Assembly: GCF_900100765.1 (NCBI RefSeq)
Contig: NZ_FNFO01000011.1
Coordinates: 267,218-331,217 of the forward strand
Reading direction: 5' to 3'
Length of the DNA stretch: 64,000 nt
DNA from: Catalinimonas alkaloidigena
GTDB taxonomy: Bacteria > Bacteroidota > Bacteroidia > Cytophagales > Flexibacteraceae
Under the pieces are notes generated by a model. It searched no databases. It worked only from the letters and a program-made list of their open reading frames with translations, and had not been told where the DNA came from. A program made the translations under genes and the position numbers. Numbering within the stretch: the stretch's first letter is position 1; every line of letters starts with the position of its first letter. This document shows positions 1 through 8,773 of the stretch, one piece after another.

Positions 1-15
1 GAACGGGGCTCGTTA

Positions 16-48
16 CCACTATACTTTTCAACTTCAAACGACATTTTC
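16..48 (+). repeat. Short AT/C-rich leader before the aldo/keto reductase
   Basis: The bases just before the ATG at 49 are pyrimidine- and A-rich with repeated CTT/AACTT elements. They resemble, in shorter form, the heptamer leaders seen before ackA and the rhamnosidase-like gene. There is no Shine-Dalgarno purine run, as is usual in Bacteroidota. Only the end of the upstream region is in the window. Confidence 0.3.
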
Positions 49-1092
49 ATGAAATACAACATTTTGGGAGACACGGGCTTACTGGTCTCCGAACTGTGCC
101 TGGGCACCATGACGTTCGGCGGGAAAGGGTACTTCGAAGCCGTGGGGAAGGTGCAACAGGAGGGCGTGAACGAGCTGGTGAAAGCCGCCGTGGAGGCGGG
201 TATCAACTTCATCGACACGGCCAACGTCTACTCGGAGGGACTCTCGGAGGAGATGACCGGCAAGGCGCTGAAAGACCTGGGACTGAACCGGCACGAGCTG
301 ATCGTCGCCACCAAAGTCCGTGGGCAGATGGGGCAGGGGCCTAACCAGACGGGGCTGTCTCGTCATCACATTCATCAGCAGGTGGAAGCGAGCCTCAAAC
401 GACTGCAAACCGACTACATCGACTTGTACCAGATTCACGGCTTCGATCCGTTTGTACCGCTGGAAGAAACCCTCGACGCGTTGAATATTCTGGTAGAACA
501 CGGCAAGGTGCGCTACATCGGGTGCAGCAACCTGGCCGCGTGGCAGATCGTAAAGGCGCGGGCCTGTTCGGAGCAGAAGGGCTGGGCAAAGTTTAAATCC
601 CTGCAAGCCTACTACACCATTGCCGGGCGCGACCTGGAACGCGAAATCATCCCGATGCTGGAAGACCAGCGCATGGGGTTGATGGTGTGGAGTCCGCTGG
701 CCGGTGGGCTGCTCAGCGGCAAATACAAACGCAACGGCGAAGGACCAGCCGACGCCCGGCGGGCCAATTTCGATTTTCCGCCCGTTGACCGGGAGCGGGC
801 TTTCAACATTCTGGATGTATTGCACCCGATGGCCGAGTCGAAAGGCGTTTCGGTGGCGCGGCTGGCCCTGGCGTGGCTGTTGCAGCAACCGGCCGTCACC
901 ACGGTCATCATCGGCGCAAAGCGCCTGGAACAACTGAACGACAACCTGGCGGCCATCGACGTGACCTTCACGGACGAGGAACTGCAACAACTGGACGATG
1001 TGAGCCAGTTGCCGCCGGAATATCCGGGTTGGATGCTCAAGCGACAAGCCCGCGACCGCGAAGCGCAACAGAAAGAGCTACACGTGAAGTAG
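49..1092 (+). CDS. Aldo/keto reductase family protein
   Basis: This is a cytosolic NADPH-dependent oxidoreductase of the aldo/keto reductase superfamily, 347 aa, the usual length of the YajO/Kv-beta-like branch. The family catalytic tetrad can be placed at Asp56, Tyr61, Lys89 and His130. The strand after His130 and the C-terminal segment around VIIGAKRLEQL match the cofactor-binding part of the barrel. The ATG at 49 gives the standard N-terminus (an ILGDTGLLVSELCLGTMTFG-type start). A hairpin terminator follows at 1112-1142. The gene stands alone, so its substrate cannot be told from context; sugar or short-chain carbonyl reduction is typical for the family. Confidence 0.9.
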   Translation: MKYNILGDTGLLVSELCLGTMTFGGKGYFEAVGKVQQEGVNELVKAAVEAGINFIDTANVYSEGLSEEMTGKALKDLGLNRHELIVATKVRGQMGQGPNQTGLSRHHIHQQVEASLKRLQTDYIDLYQIHGFDPFVPLEETLDALNILVEHGKVRYIGCSNLAAWQIVKARACSEQKGWAKFKSLQAYYTIAGRDLEREIIPMLEDQRMGLMVWSPLAGGLLSGKYKRNGEGPADARRANFDFPPVDRERAFNILDVLHPMAESKGVSVARLALAWLLQQPAVTTVIIGAKRLEQLNDNLAAIDVTFTDEELQQLDDVSQLPPEYPGWMLKRQARDREAQQKELHVK

Positions 1093-1111
1093 CGCTGCCG
1101 CACGCAAAAAG

Positions 1112-1144
1112 AAAGGCTACCGGAGACGTTTCGGTAGCCTTTTT
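1112..1144 (+). terminator. Rho-independent terminator after the aldo/keto reductase
   Basis: A perfect 11-bp inverted repeat (1112-1122 with 1132-1142) around a 9-base loop ends in a T run. It lies 20 bases after the stop at 1092 and is nearly symmetrical, so it could also act on the other strand. Confidence 0.85.
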
Positions 1145-1166
1145 AGGTTCGGACAGCATGGATACA

Positions 1167-1200
1167 AGAAAAAGGGGATGCATTCCACCTGCATCCCCTT
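1167..1200 (-). terminator. Rho-independent terminator of the phytase/GDPD protein gene
   Basis: A perfect 10-bp inverted repeat (1172-1181 with 1191-1200) lies 26 bases beyond the stop of the minus-strand gene ending at 1226. Read on the minus strand it is followed by a T run (A run at 1169-1173 on the plus strand). Together with the hairpin at 1112-1142 it gives two facing terminators between convergent genes. Confidence 0.8.
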
Positions 1201-1225
1201 CTGTCAGCAATAGGAGGGCAAAAAG

Positions 1226-4200
1226 TTACTGGAGCACGACCTTGCGGGTAATCCGCCCTGCCGGGTGGATCAGCACGGCGTAGTACACGCCTGCCGGACG
1301 ATCGTGCAAATCAAGTTGCTGATGCAGCGCACCCACCGCCGCATGGCGGCTCAGAAGACGACCCGTAGCATCGTACAGAAGAAACTCCAGCACGGCCGAT
1401 GCGGAGGCGCTTGTATAGTCTACCTGCACACGGCCCGAGGTCGGATTGGGGAGTAGTTGAAAGTCGACAGGCGCCGCGGTGTGGGCCGCCGATTGGGCCC
1501 GGGGTGTGCTGGCTGTCGGTAGGGTGTCGACGACGGTGTAGCTGATCTGCATGGCTTCGCCCGGTGTGCCCTGCCGGTCGGCGGCTGCATAAGGCGCTGC
1601 CCACAGGGTGTACGTACCGGGCTCGGCCGACCACGGGTGGTAATCGCCGGCGGCATCGGACCAGACGGCGTAGGGACATTGGTTCTCGGTGCGGCTGGCT
1701 ACCAGCGTCCCGTCGCGGTAGATGCGGATGCCCACGCTCCCCACCGAATCGGCTTTGGTATCGACACGAACGTTGAACACCTGGGTCGTAAAATCGGCTT
1801 TGTCCAGCACATCGCCATCGTGCAGCGTGCGCAGCGGTTGGTCGGTGGCGGCATCGATCAGCGTAAAGCCGCTGACTTGGCTCGGAACGACCGAGAAATG
1901 AACCGTCGCGGGCAACTCCGCCACGCCCAGGCCGTTCGGCTGGGAGTAGGGAAGGGCCGTCAGTACCTGCGTGCCGTAGGGAAACGCAAAGGGTGCAAAA
2001 TCGCCATTATTGTCACCGGCCAGGGCATAAGGTGCCTGGTTCTCGGTCTGTACCGGCGTCGCGTTCAGGCTAAATACCACGCTGCCGAAGGACAGGCCCG
2101 GAAACTCAACGCGGACCGTCAGGTGCGGAGGCAGGGTCGACAGGTTCAGCGTGGCGCCGTCTTTCAGTTCCATCAGGTCAGCGTCGGTATCGGCATCGAC
2201 CAGCATAAAGACCGGCTCCGCCGTGATGTGGCCTTTGCCTAATTTTTCGCCCAGCTTCAGGACGATGAACTCGTTATCGTCGGGCAGACCCGCGCCCACG
2301 TGCCGCCCGATGGAGAACGGATAGTTGTTGTCGTTCAGGATGCCGATGCGTTTGTCGTTGAACACCACCACACTTTCGATGGTCACGAACGGGAAGGCAA
2401 AGCGCTCGCCCAGCCCCACGTCGCCAGGCAGGCCGGGGCCGGAAATCTGGTGCGGGTCGCGGAGGTCGAGCAGGTCGACGGCGTCTTTCTTGCCGACCAG
2501 GGCACCGTCGTCAAATAATTCGATTTCGTAGACCTGCTTGAATCCCTCCAGGTTACCCTGCGAACCGTCGCGCTCGATGATCAGGCCACGCTTCGGATTG
2601 AAGAGAATAAAGTCGCCAATGGCGGCACCGCGCGGGTGCAGCGGGTAACGGTACTGCACGCCGGTATACGACTTGCTGGGCAGGTCGAATTCGTGGATCA
2701 GCAGTTGACGCGGATCATCTCCAATCAGTGGTTTTTCCAGGAGCGGCAGCAGGCGTTTGGCCCACGGGTCGTACGCCATGCCTTCAAAGCCACCGCTGCC
2801 CTGCGCCCGCACCGGATGGTCGCGCTTGGTCTGGCGGTAGGGCCAGTAGAGGCCGCCCAGCCACGGCGTATTGGTGCCGTCCTGGTCCTGCAAGTTGGTG
2901 CCGTCGCCGCTGTCGCCCACTTTCGGGAAGTCGCCGAACAGGCAGACCGTACGGATCGCCGGGGCGTAGGCATGCACCACCAGCAGCGTGTTGAAGTCGA
3001 AGCTCTGGATGTCGGCGCGTTCTTCCAGGCCGTGCGCCATAATCACGTCGGCGACGGCTTTTGCAAACGGTTCAGTGGCGATGGTCCGTTCGGCAAACAC
3101 ATCCCCCCGGTTGTCGGTGTCGGTGCGCGGGTTGGTTTTCGTTTCGATGTTGAATCGCACCCGGGCGGCATTTTTCCAGCGCAACGCGGCGTTCGGGCTG
3201 CTGCTGCCGGGGCCGTAGTGGTAATAGTAGACGTAATAGTCCACAAACTCGAACAGTTGCGCGAGCGAGGGCATCACGTACGGACTCATGAGGCCTTTGG
3301 CGCTGGCGAACGCTACCGAAACCGGCGAGAGGGTCAGGTCGTTCGTCTGATCCGGTCGACCGGCCAGCAGCTGGTCGGCGATGAACGTCGTCTGAATTTC
3401 GGCCAGCGTCAGGTCTTTCACCAGCACCTCGTCTTCGTAGGTGTAGGGGGTGCCGTCGGCTTTGCGCGCTTTGGCCGATTCGATGTGCGGATCGTGGTCG
3501 AGTATGGGCACGCCGTCGGCCGTAATGCCACAGTCGGTTTCCAGGGTCGTCATCAGGTAGTCGAGCGCCGCTTCCATGGCGGGTAGCGTATTTTCCGGCC
3601 GCAGGTTGCGTCCGCCCCGGTGGCCCTGGGCGTCGAACAGGTGGACATCCAGCAGACCCTCTTCGTCCAGAAAGTCGGGTTGCCCATCGCCGTTGCCGTC
3701 GTACTGGCTCACCATCTCCCACAGCAGGGCGGGGTTATCGGAAATGATGCCGTTTACGCCCTGTTGCATCAGCTTCTGCATGCTGGCGGAGTCGTTCACG
3801 GTCCAGGCCACCACCGGATAGCCTGCACTTTGCAGTGACGAAACGTTAAAAATATCGCTGGACGCCGCGGGCAAGCCGGCGGGCGGAGTTTCGCGGCTGG
3901 GATCGAACGTCGTAGGGTCCTGGTCGTCGATCATCACGTACCAGGGCGACATGACGGGAACGCGTTCGTTACCGAAGCGTTTGGCGTGGGCGTACATGGC
4001 GTTCATAATGCGTCCGGCGCTGGCCTCTTCCAGGTAAGGGTTTTGCGGTGCGCGTACGTCCTGGCCTTCGTTTGCGAAGTCGGGCAGGGCAATCGGTGCT
4101 TCCAGCACCTTCCCCTGCGCGTCGGTGTGGAGCAGGAACGGCCCGAATTCGTCGCCAAACCAGAGCGTGCCGTCCCGGTCGCGCTGAATCGATTCGATGT

Positions 4201-4708
4201 CGAAGTCAGCGCCCGTCAGGAGGCGCTCGTCAGAAAACGCATTCGTGATGGCAAAAGGAATGTGTTGGTCCGGATCGTGCAGCGTGATGTACTTCAGTAC
4301 CTTGATGTCGCCCTTGCCGCCGCCCTTTTTTTCGAAGCGGGGCTTGATGAGGTAGACGCGTAACAGGTAGTCGGCCGAGTTTTCGAAGCTGCCGAAGCCG
4401 TTGTCCGACATCACCCAAAACGTGCCGTTGTCGTTGGCCAGAATGGCCGAGATGCCCTGGACCGGCTGCTGGTCGACGAACGGAACGGGCTGTCCGTTGA
4501 CCGACCCTTCGCCGATGCGCGTACCCGACGTAGGGCCGGGCGAAAAGGTGGCGGCATCGAGCACCGCCCGTTTGAGAAGCTGGTCGTCCTGGGCATGGGC
4601 GGCGGTAGAGAGGAGCACCGCGGCCGTACCGCCCCACAGGAGCGTTTGGGTAAGCCAGCGTGCGGATTGGGACCGCGCGCGTGGCGGAACGAGTGAAAAA
4701 GAAGGCAT
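1226..4708 (-). CDS. Secreted esterase-like phytase / glycerophosphodiester phosphodiesterase fusion with T9SS sorting domain
   Basis: The protein has about 1160 aa. The ATG at 4708 was chosen because it gives a classic signal peptide (basic n-region, hydrophobic core, AHAQ cleavage site); an upstream start at 4768 would bury it. Residues about 45-245 look like the first part of an esterase-like-activity-of-phytase propeller. Next come a remnant resembling the end of a GDPD barrel (VVAWTVND...GIISDNP), an Asp-rich calcium-type loop (DGNGDGQPDFLDEEG), and a full GDPD domain beginning HRGG at residue 363 with PENT and DGVPILDHD. The propeller then resumes near residue 635 (GGFEGMAYDP). Two similar Ig-like repeats follow (both with an ENQ(A/C)PYA core), then a C-terminal sorting domain (LLPNPTSGRVQV...GVYYAVL). 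The protein is probably surface-anchored or released, hydrolysing phosphodiesters or phosphoesters for phosphate scavenging. The substrate is inferred. Confidence 0.82.
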   Translation of the reverse strand: MPSFSLVPPRARSQSARWLTQTLLWGGTAAVLLSTAAHAQDDQLLKRAVLDAATFSPGPTSGTRIGEGSVNGQPVPFVDQQPVQGISAILANDNGTFWVMSDNGFGSFENSADYLLRVYLIKPRFEKKGGGKGDIKVLKYITLHDPDQHIPFAITNAFSDERLLTGADFDIESIQRDRDGTLWFGDEFGPFLLHTDAQGKVLEAPIALPDFANEGQDVRAPQNPYLEEASAGRIMNAMYAHAKRFGNERVPVMSPWYVMIDDQDPTTFDPSRETPPAGLPAASSDIFNVSSLQSAGYPVVAWTVNDSASMQKLMQQGVNGIISDNPALLWEMVSQYDGNGDGQPDFLDEEGLLDVHLFDAQGHRGGRNLRPENTLPAMEAALDYLMTTLETDCGITADGVPILDHDPHIESAKARKADGTPYTYEDEVLVKDLTLAEIQTTFIADQLLAGRPDQTNDLTLSPVSVAFASAKGLMSPYVMPSLAQLFEFVDYYVYYYHYGPGSSSPNAALRWKNAARVRFNIETKTNPRTDTDNRGDVFAERTIATEPFAKAVADVIMAHGLEERADIQSFDFNTLLVVHAYAPAIRTVCLFGDFPKVGDSGDGTNLQDQDGTNTPWLGGLYWPYRQTKRDHPVRAQGSGGFEGMAYDPWAKRLLPLLEKPLIGDDPRQLLIHEFDLPSKSYTGVQYRYPLHPRGAAIGDFILFNPKRGLIIERDGSQGNLEGFKQVYEIELFDDGALVGKKDAVDLLDLRDPHQISGPGLPGDVGLGERFAFPFVTIESVVVFNDKRIGILNDNNYPFSIGRHVGAGLPDDNEFIVLKLGEKLGKGHITAEPVFMLVDADTDADLMELKDGATLNLSTLPPHLTVRVEFPGLSFGSVVFSLNATPVQTENQAPYALAGDNNGDFAPFAFPYGTQVLTALPYSQPNGLGVAELPATVHFSVVPSQVSGFTLIDAATDQPLRTLHDGDVLDKADFTTQVFNVRVDTKADSVGSVGIRIYRDGTLVASRTENQCPYAVWSDAAGDYHPWSAEPGTYTLWAAPYAAADRQGTPGEAMQISYTVVDTLPTASTPRAQSAAHTAAPVDFQLLPNPTSGRVQVDYTSASASAVLEFLLYDATGRLLSRHAAVGALHQQLDLHDRPAGVYYAVLIHPAGRITRKVVLQ

Positions 4709-5136
4709 AGATGCGTACGTTGTGTGAAGGGATTGCGCTAAAAAAGCGATCCAAAATTCTAAAATCACCCCCCGCGGGGCAATCCAAACAGGTTATGGAT
4801 TTGAGGCCTTTTAGTTACGCGAATTTTACTGTGGAGACGTGCGATTTAAAGGAAGCATAATGCCCTAAATTCGATCGAGTTGATTTTTAGCGAGATCTTG
4901 TCCCGGTTTTAGCTTTTTAGTTTTAGTAGTGTTGTAACACGCTGTATCCGAATGGCATACGCCTCGGGTTGGGGCCTTTAGTAGCGTAAGGGTGAGGCGA
5001 TCTTCTGAAAAACGTCGTATTCTTCCGGAAAAAAGCGTGGGGTTAGGGTTCAGTCCTTAGCTTTGTTCGCAGATGCTAACCCTGCTGGCCGTTTGGGTGC
5101 CTCAAACCCGAAGGGCGGTCTTTCGTTCCGACACTT
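4709..5136. promoter_or_regulatory. Divergent intergenic region between the phytase/GDPD gene and pta
   Basis: These 428 bp hold no credible gene. The half nearest the minus-strand gene is AT-rich. On the plus strand, TAGCTTTG at 5058-5065 is an exact match to the Bacteroidota -7 box TAnnTTTG and would put the pta transcript start near 5072. No good -33 TTTG partner is visible about 19 bases upstream. I see no riboswitch-like structure. Confidence 0.5.
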
Positions 5137-7227
5137 ATGACGAGATCTGTATTCATTGCCACTGCGGAGCCGTTCAGCGGTAAATCGATGGTGGTGCTGG
5201 GCGTCCTCAATCGCCTGTTGGGCAATGCCGAGCGAATCGGCTATTTCAAACCCATCATCAACCACGCGCCGGCGCTTCAGCGGGACGTGCACATCGAAAC
5301 CGTGTTGCGGTACTTCGACCTGCCCATTTCGTACGAAGCGACGTATGCCTACACGCGCGACGAAGCGCTGAAACTGGCCGAAGAGAAAAATACCGACGAG
5401 CTGATCGACACGATCATCCGGAAGTACAAGCGCCTGGAAGAAGAGTACGAATTCATCATTGTGGAGGGGAGCGACTTTGTGGGGAGCGGCGTGGCGTTCG
5501 AGTTCGGGACCAACGTGGCCTTCGCCAAAAACCTGAACGCCCCCGCCATTGTGGTGGTGTCGGGGGCCGGGAAATCGGCTTCGCAGGTGGTGAACGCGGT
5601 CATCACGACGCTCAACAGCTTTCAGGAAGAAGACGTGCAGGTGCTGGCCGCGGTTGCCAACAAGGTCGATCCCGCGCTGGTCGACGACGTGCGGGCCATG
5701 CTGCCGTCGCCCGAAAAAAGCCAGACGATTTTTGCGGTGATTCCTGAGGTACGGGAGTTGAAAAACCCGACCATGCAGGAGGTGTTTCAGGCAGTGGGTG
5801 GGCAGCTATTGTTCGGGGAAGATCTGCTGTCGCAACAGGTTGATCTTTCAGTGGTCGGGGCCATGCAAATTCCCAACTTTCTGCCGCGCCTCCGGGACAA
5901 CACGCTGATCGTGACGCCCGGCGACCGCGCCGACATCATCATTGGCGCACTGCAGGCCAACATTTCGCTCAATTATCCTAAAGTGTCGGGCATTGTGCTG
6001 ACGGGCGGCTTTACGCCCGACGAATCCATTCTGAAGCTGATCGAAGGGTTGCAGACCGTGGTGCCGATCATTTCGGTCGACAAGGGCACCTTCCAGACGG
6101 CCAACGAAGTGGGCGACATTCAGTCGCGGATCACGCCCGGCAACACGAAGAAAATCGAGCTGGCCATCAGCACGTTCGAAAAATACATGGACCTGCCCGC
6201 CCTCGACGAGCGGATCATCACGTTCCACTCCGAAGGGCTTACGCCCCGCATGTTCCAGTATCAGCTGGTGGAGCGGGCCAAGCAGCAGAAGCGCCACATC
6301 GTGCTGCCGGAAGGCAACGACGACCGGATTCTGACCGCCGCCGCGCGCCTCATCCAACAGGAAATCGTGGACCTGACCATTCTGGGCGATCCCACGCAAG
6401 TTGCCGCGGCCTACAACCGCCTGGGTATTCAGGTCGATCTGGAGCGGCTGCGCATCGTCAACCCGACCGAATCGCCTTACTTCGAGGACTACGTCGAGAC
6501 GTTCTACGAGCTGCGGAAGACGAAAAATGTGAACCACGACATGGCCCGCGACATGATGACCGACGTGTCGTATTTCGGGACGATGATGGTTTACAAAGGC
6601 CACGCCGACGGCATGGTGTCGGGTGCGGTGCACACCACGCAGCACACGATCCGCCCCGCGCTGCAGTTTGTCAAAACCAAGCCGGGCTTTTCGGTGGTCT
6701 CGTCCGTCTTTTTCATGTGCCTGCCCGAGCGCGTGGCCGTGTTCGGCGACTGCGCCGTCAACCCCAATCCCAACGCCGAGCAACTGGCCGAAATCGCCAT
6801 CGCCTCGGCCGATACCAGCCTCAACTTCGGCATTGAGCCGCGCATCGCCATGCTTTCCTATTCGTCGGGCAGTTCCGGGCAGGGCGAAGAAGTGGAGAAG
6901 GTGCGCAAGGCGACGGAACTGGTCAAAGCCCGCCGTCCCGACCTGAAAGTGGAAGGCCCCATTCAGTACGACGCGGCGGTCGATCCGGTCGTGGGGCAGC
7001 AGAAAATGCCTAATTCCATTGTGGCGGGGCAGGCGTCCGTCCTGATCTTCCCCGACCTCAACACGGGCAACAATACCTACAAGGCCGTTCAGCGCGAAAC
7101 CGGGGCGCTTGCCATCGGCCCGGTGTTGCAGGGCCTCAACAAACCCGTCAACGACCTGAGCCGAGGCTGCACCGTCGCCGACATTTTCAACACGGTGGTC
7201 ATCACCGCCATCCAGAGTCAAGAATGA
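5137..7227 (+). CDS. pta: Phosphate acetyltransferase, long form
   Basis: This cytosolic enzyme converts acetyl-CoA and phosphate to acetyl phosphate. At 696 aa it is the long, three-domain type. Residues 1 to about 215 are a BioD-like P-loop fold (ATAEPFSGKS near the N-terminus). About 220-340 form a DRTGG domain (TPGDRADIIIGALQ). About 370-690 form the catalytic PTA domain (VLPEGNDDRIL, YFGTMMVYKGHADGMVSGAV, SYSSGSSGQGEEVEKV, VGQQKMPNSIVAGQ). The N-terminal domains are known to give allosteric control in other bacteria. The gene is 217 bp upstream of ackA on the same strand, so the pair forms the acetate overflow/ATP pathway. A -7 box lies at 5058-5065. Confidence 0.97.
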   Translation: MTRSVFIATAEPFSGKSMVVLGVLNRLLGNAERIGYFKPIINHAPALQRDVHIETVLRYFDLPISYEATYAYTRDEALKLAEEKNTDELIDTIIRKYKRLEEEYEFIIVEGSDFVGSGVAFEFGTNVAFAKNLNAPAIVVVSGAGKSASQVVNAVITTLNSFQEEDVQVLAAVANKVDPALVDDVRAMLPSPEKSQTIFAVIPEVRELKNPTMQEVFQAVGGQLLFGEDLLSQQVDLSVVGAMQIPNFLPRLRDNTLIVTPGDRADIIIGALQANISLNYPKVSGIVLTGGFTPDESILKLIEGLQTVVPIISVDKGTFQTANEVGDIQSRITPGNTKKIELAISTFEKYMDLPALDERIITFHSEGLTPRMFQYQLVERAKQQKRHIVLPEGNDDRILTAAARLIQQEIVDLTILGDPTQVAAAYNRLGIQVDLERLRIVNPTESPYFEDYVETFYELRKTKNVNHDMARDMMTDVSYFGTMMVYKGHADGMVSGAVHTTQHTIRPALQFVKTKPGFSVVSSVFFMCLPERVAVFGDCAVNPNPNAEQLAEIAIASADTSLNFGIEPRIAMLSYSSGSSGQGEEVEKVRKATELVKARRPDLKVEGPIQYDAAVDPVVGQQKMPNSIVAGQASVLIFPDLNTGNNTYKAVQRETGALAIGPVLQGLNKPVNDLSRGCTVADIFNTVVITAIQSQE

Positions 7228-7260
7228 GTGAATGGCGCGGGGCGCTTGGGGCAGAGGAAC
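7226..7260 (+). repeat. Dispersed GC-rich intergenic repeat, copy 1
   Basis: The 20-mer at 7226-7245 (starting GAGTGAAT and ending GCGGGGCGC) recurs at 10339-10358 with one mismatch. It begins within the pta stop codon. A looser relative follows the FUSC gene at 19781-19807. All copies lie in the 3' flank of a plus-strand gene. Confidence 0.55.
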
Positions 7261-7375
7261 GTGTGAAGTCTGAAGTGGGAAGAAGAGGTCTTTCTGTCAA
7301 AAATCTTTCCCGCGCTACATCGATCCTCTTTACGGAGTTAGGTCCTGGGCACGCTGACAACCCCGATGGACTTTC

Positions 7376-7444
7376 GAACCTATGACCTGAGACTTTGACC
7401 CTATAACCTTTCAACCTTCGAACCTGTAACCTTCTAACCTCCAC
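7376..7444 (+). repeat. Degenerate tandem heptamer leader before ackA
   Basis: From 7376 to 7438 the sequence can be cut into nine successive 7-base units built on AACCT (gaaccta, tgacctg, agacttt, gacccta, taacctt and so on), with slight phase slips. The block ends a few bases before the ATG at 7445. It is nearly G-free and should be unstructured in RNA. Confidence 0.6.
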
Positions 7445-8644
7445 ATGAACATTTTCGTGATCAATTCCGGCAGTAGCTCCATCAAGTACCAACTGTTTCA
7501 GATGCCGGGCGAGTCGCCCCTCTGCAATGGGATCGTCGAGCGAATCGGGCAGGAGCGGGGCGAGATCACCCACAAGGTGTACCGAAACGGAACGGAAGAC
7601 GAGACGAAAACGACGGCGGCGTTTGCCGACCACGGGGCGGCCCTGGAAGCGGTGATGCAACTCCTGACCGACGCTCAGCATGGCGTCCTTCACGATCCCG
7701 GCGAGATTGAGGCGGTGGGGCATCGGGTGGTCCACGGGGGGGAGCGCTTTTCGGAAGCGACGGTGGTGACGGAAGAGGTAAAACAAGAGATTGAGCGCCT
7801 GGCTTCGCTCGCGCCGTTGCACAATCCACCGAATCTGCTGGGCATTCGGGTGGCCGAGCAAATCTTTCCGCGGGCGCAACAGGTAGTCGTCTTCGACACG
7901 GCCTTTCACCAGACCATGCCCGAGCGGGCGTTTCGTTACGCCATTCCGAACGAATTTTACCGCCAGCAGCACATCCGCGTGTACGGTTTCCACGGCACCA
8001 GCCACAAGTACGTCGCCGAACGGGCGACAGACTACCTGGGCAAGGCCGATGCCCGGCTCATCACCCTGCACCTGGGGAACGGCTGTAGCATGGCGGCGGT
8101 GCGCGGAGGGAAGTCGCTGGAGACGAGCATGGGCTTCACGCCGATGAACGGCCTCGTCATGGGCACCCGCTGTGGCGACATCGATCCGTCGGTGCTTTTC
8201 TACCTGATCAACGACCGGGGCTACGACCCTGAGCAACTCAACACGCTTCTGAACAAGCAGAGCGGCATGCTGGGTCTGACCGGACACAGCGACATGCGCG
8301 ACATTGCCCGGGCGATGGACGACGGGAACCCGGAGGCCGCACTGGCCTACGCGATGTACACCTACCGCATTCGCAAGTACATCGGGGCGTATGGGGCGGT
8401 GCTCAACGGACTGGATGCGCTCGTTTTCACGGCCGGGGTGGGCGAGAACGATGCCCGCACCCGCGCAATGGCCTGCGCCGACCTCGATTTTCTGGGCATT
8501 CGCCTGGATGCCGCCAAAAACGAAGCCCGCGCCCGACACCTCCGCGAAATCAACGTGCCAGACGCGCCCATCAAAATTCTGGTCGTTCCTACCAACGAAG
8601 AACTGGAAATCGCCCGGCAATGCTTCGGGTTGTTAAAGGACTAG
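7445..8644 (+). CDS. ackA: Acetate kinase
   Basis: The enzyme transfers phosphate between acetyl phosphate and ADP, giving acetate and ATP, in the cytosol. Its 399 aa is the standard family length. It opens with the ASKHA phosphate-binding motif VINSGSSSIKYQLF. The second signature is seen as VYGFHGTSHKYV, with LHLGNGCSMAAV and LVFTAGVGENDA (adenosine motif) further on. It follows pta and completes the acetyl-CoA to acetate route. The 217-bp gap contains a dispersed repeat and the heptamer leader, so the two genes may be transcribed together or separately; no terminator is obvious between them. Confidence 0.97.
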   Translation: MNIFVINSGSSSIKYQLFQMPGESPLCNGIVERIGQERGEITHKVYRNGTEDETKTTAAFADHGAALEAVMQLLTDAQHGVLHDPGEIEAVGHRVVHGGERFSEATVVTEEVKQEIERLASLAPLHNPPNLLGIRVAEQIFPRAQQVVVFDTAFHQTMPERAFRYAIPNEFYRQQHIRVYGFHGTSHKYVAERATDYLGKADARLITLHLGNGCSMAAVRGGKSLETSMGFTPMNGLVMGTRCGDIDPSVLFYLINDRGYDPEQLNTLLNKQSGMLGLTGHSDMRDIARAMDDGNPEAALAYAMYTYRIRKYIGAYGAVLNGLDALVFTAGVGENDARTRAMACADLDFLGIRLDAAKNEARARHLREINVPDAPIKILVVPTNEELEIARQCFGLLKD

Positions 8645-8702
8645 GAGAAATGTACGCCGCTGACCTCGGTGGACTGGAAAAGCGGCATTTGGGTAGGGAT
8701 CG

Positions 8703-8731
8703 TTTGCTTTCTTCCAAAAATCCGTATCTTG
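8703..8731 (+). promoter_or_regulatory. Putative Bacteroidota-type promoter of the DUF1593 gene
   Basis: TTTG at 8703-8706 and TATCTTG at 8725-8731 are separated by 18 bases, matching the -33 TTTG / -7 TAnnTTTG layout of the Bacteroidota primary sigma factor (7 of 8 bases at the -7 box). The predicted transcript start near 8738 leaves about 36 bases before the ATG at 8774, which supports that start over 8669. Confidence 0.6.
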
Positions 8732-8773
8732 CTTTTATTGTGTCGACCGGACACGTTAAGTAAACACCTACGC

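Noticed and set aside
2636..3586. Long plus-strand frame opposite the phytase/GDPD gene
   Set aside because: It lies wholly inside a clear multidomain gene and has no signal, domain or start support.
5848..7221. Long open frame (457 codons) antisense to pta
   Set aside because: It mirrors the codon bias of a GC-rich gene; its translation is His/Gly/Val/Arg-rich low-complexity with no family features, while pta on the other strand is unmistakable. Similar antisense frames under ackA, tex, FUSC, Gfo/Idh/MocA and the PKS were dropped for the same reason.
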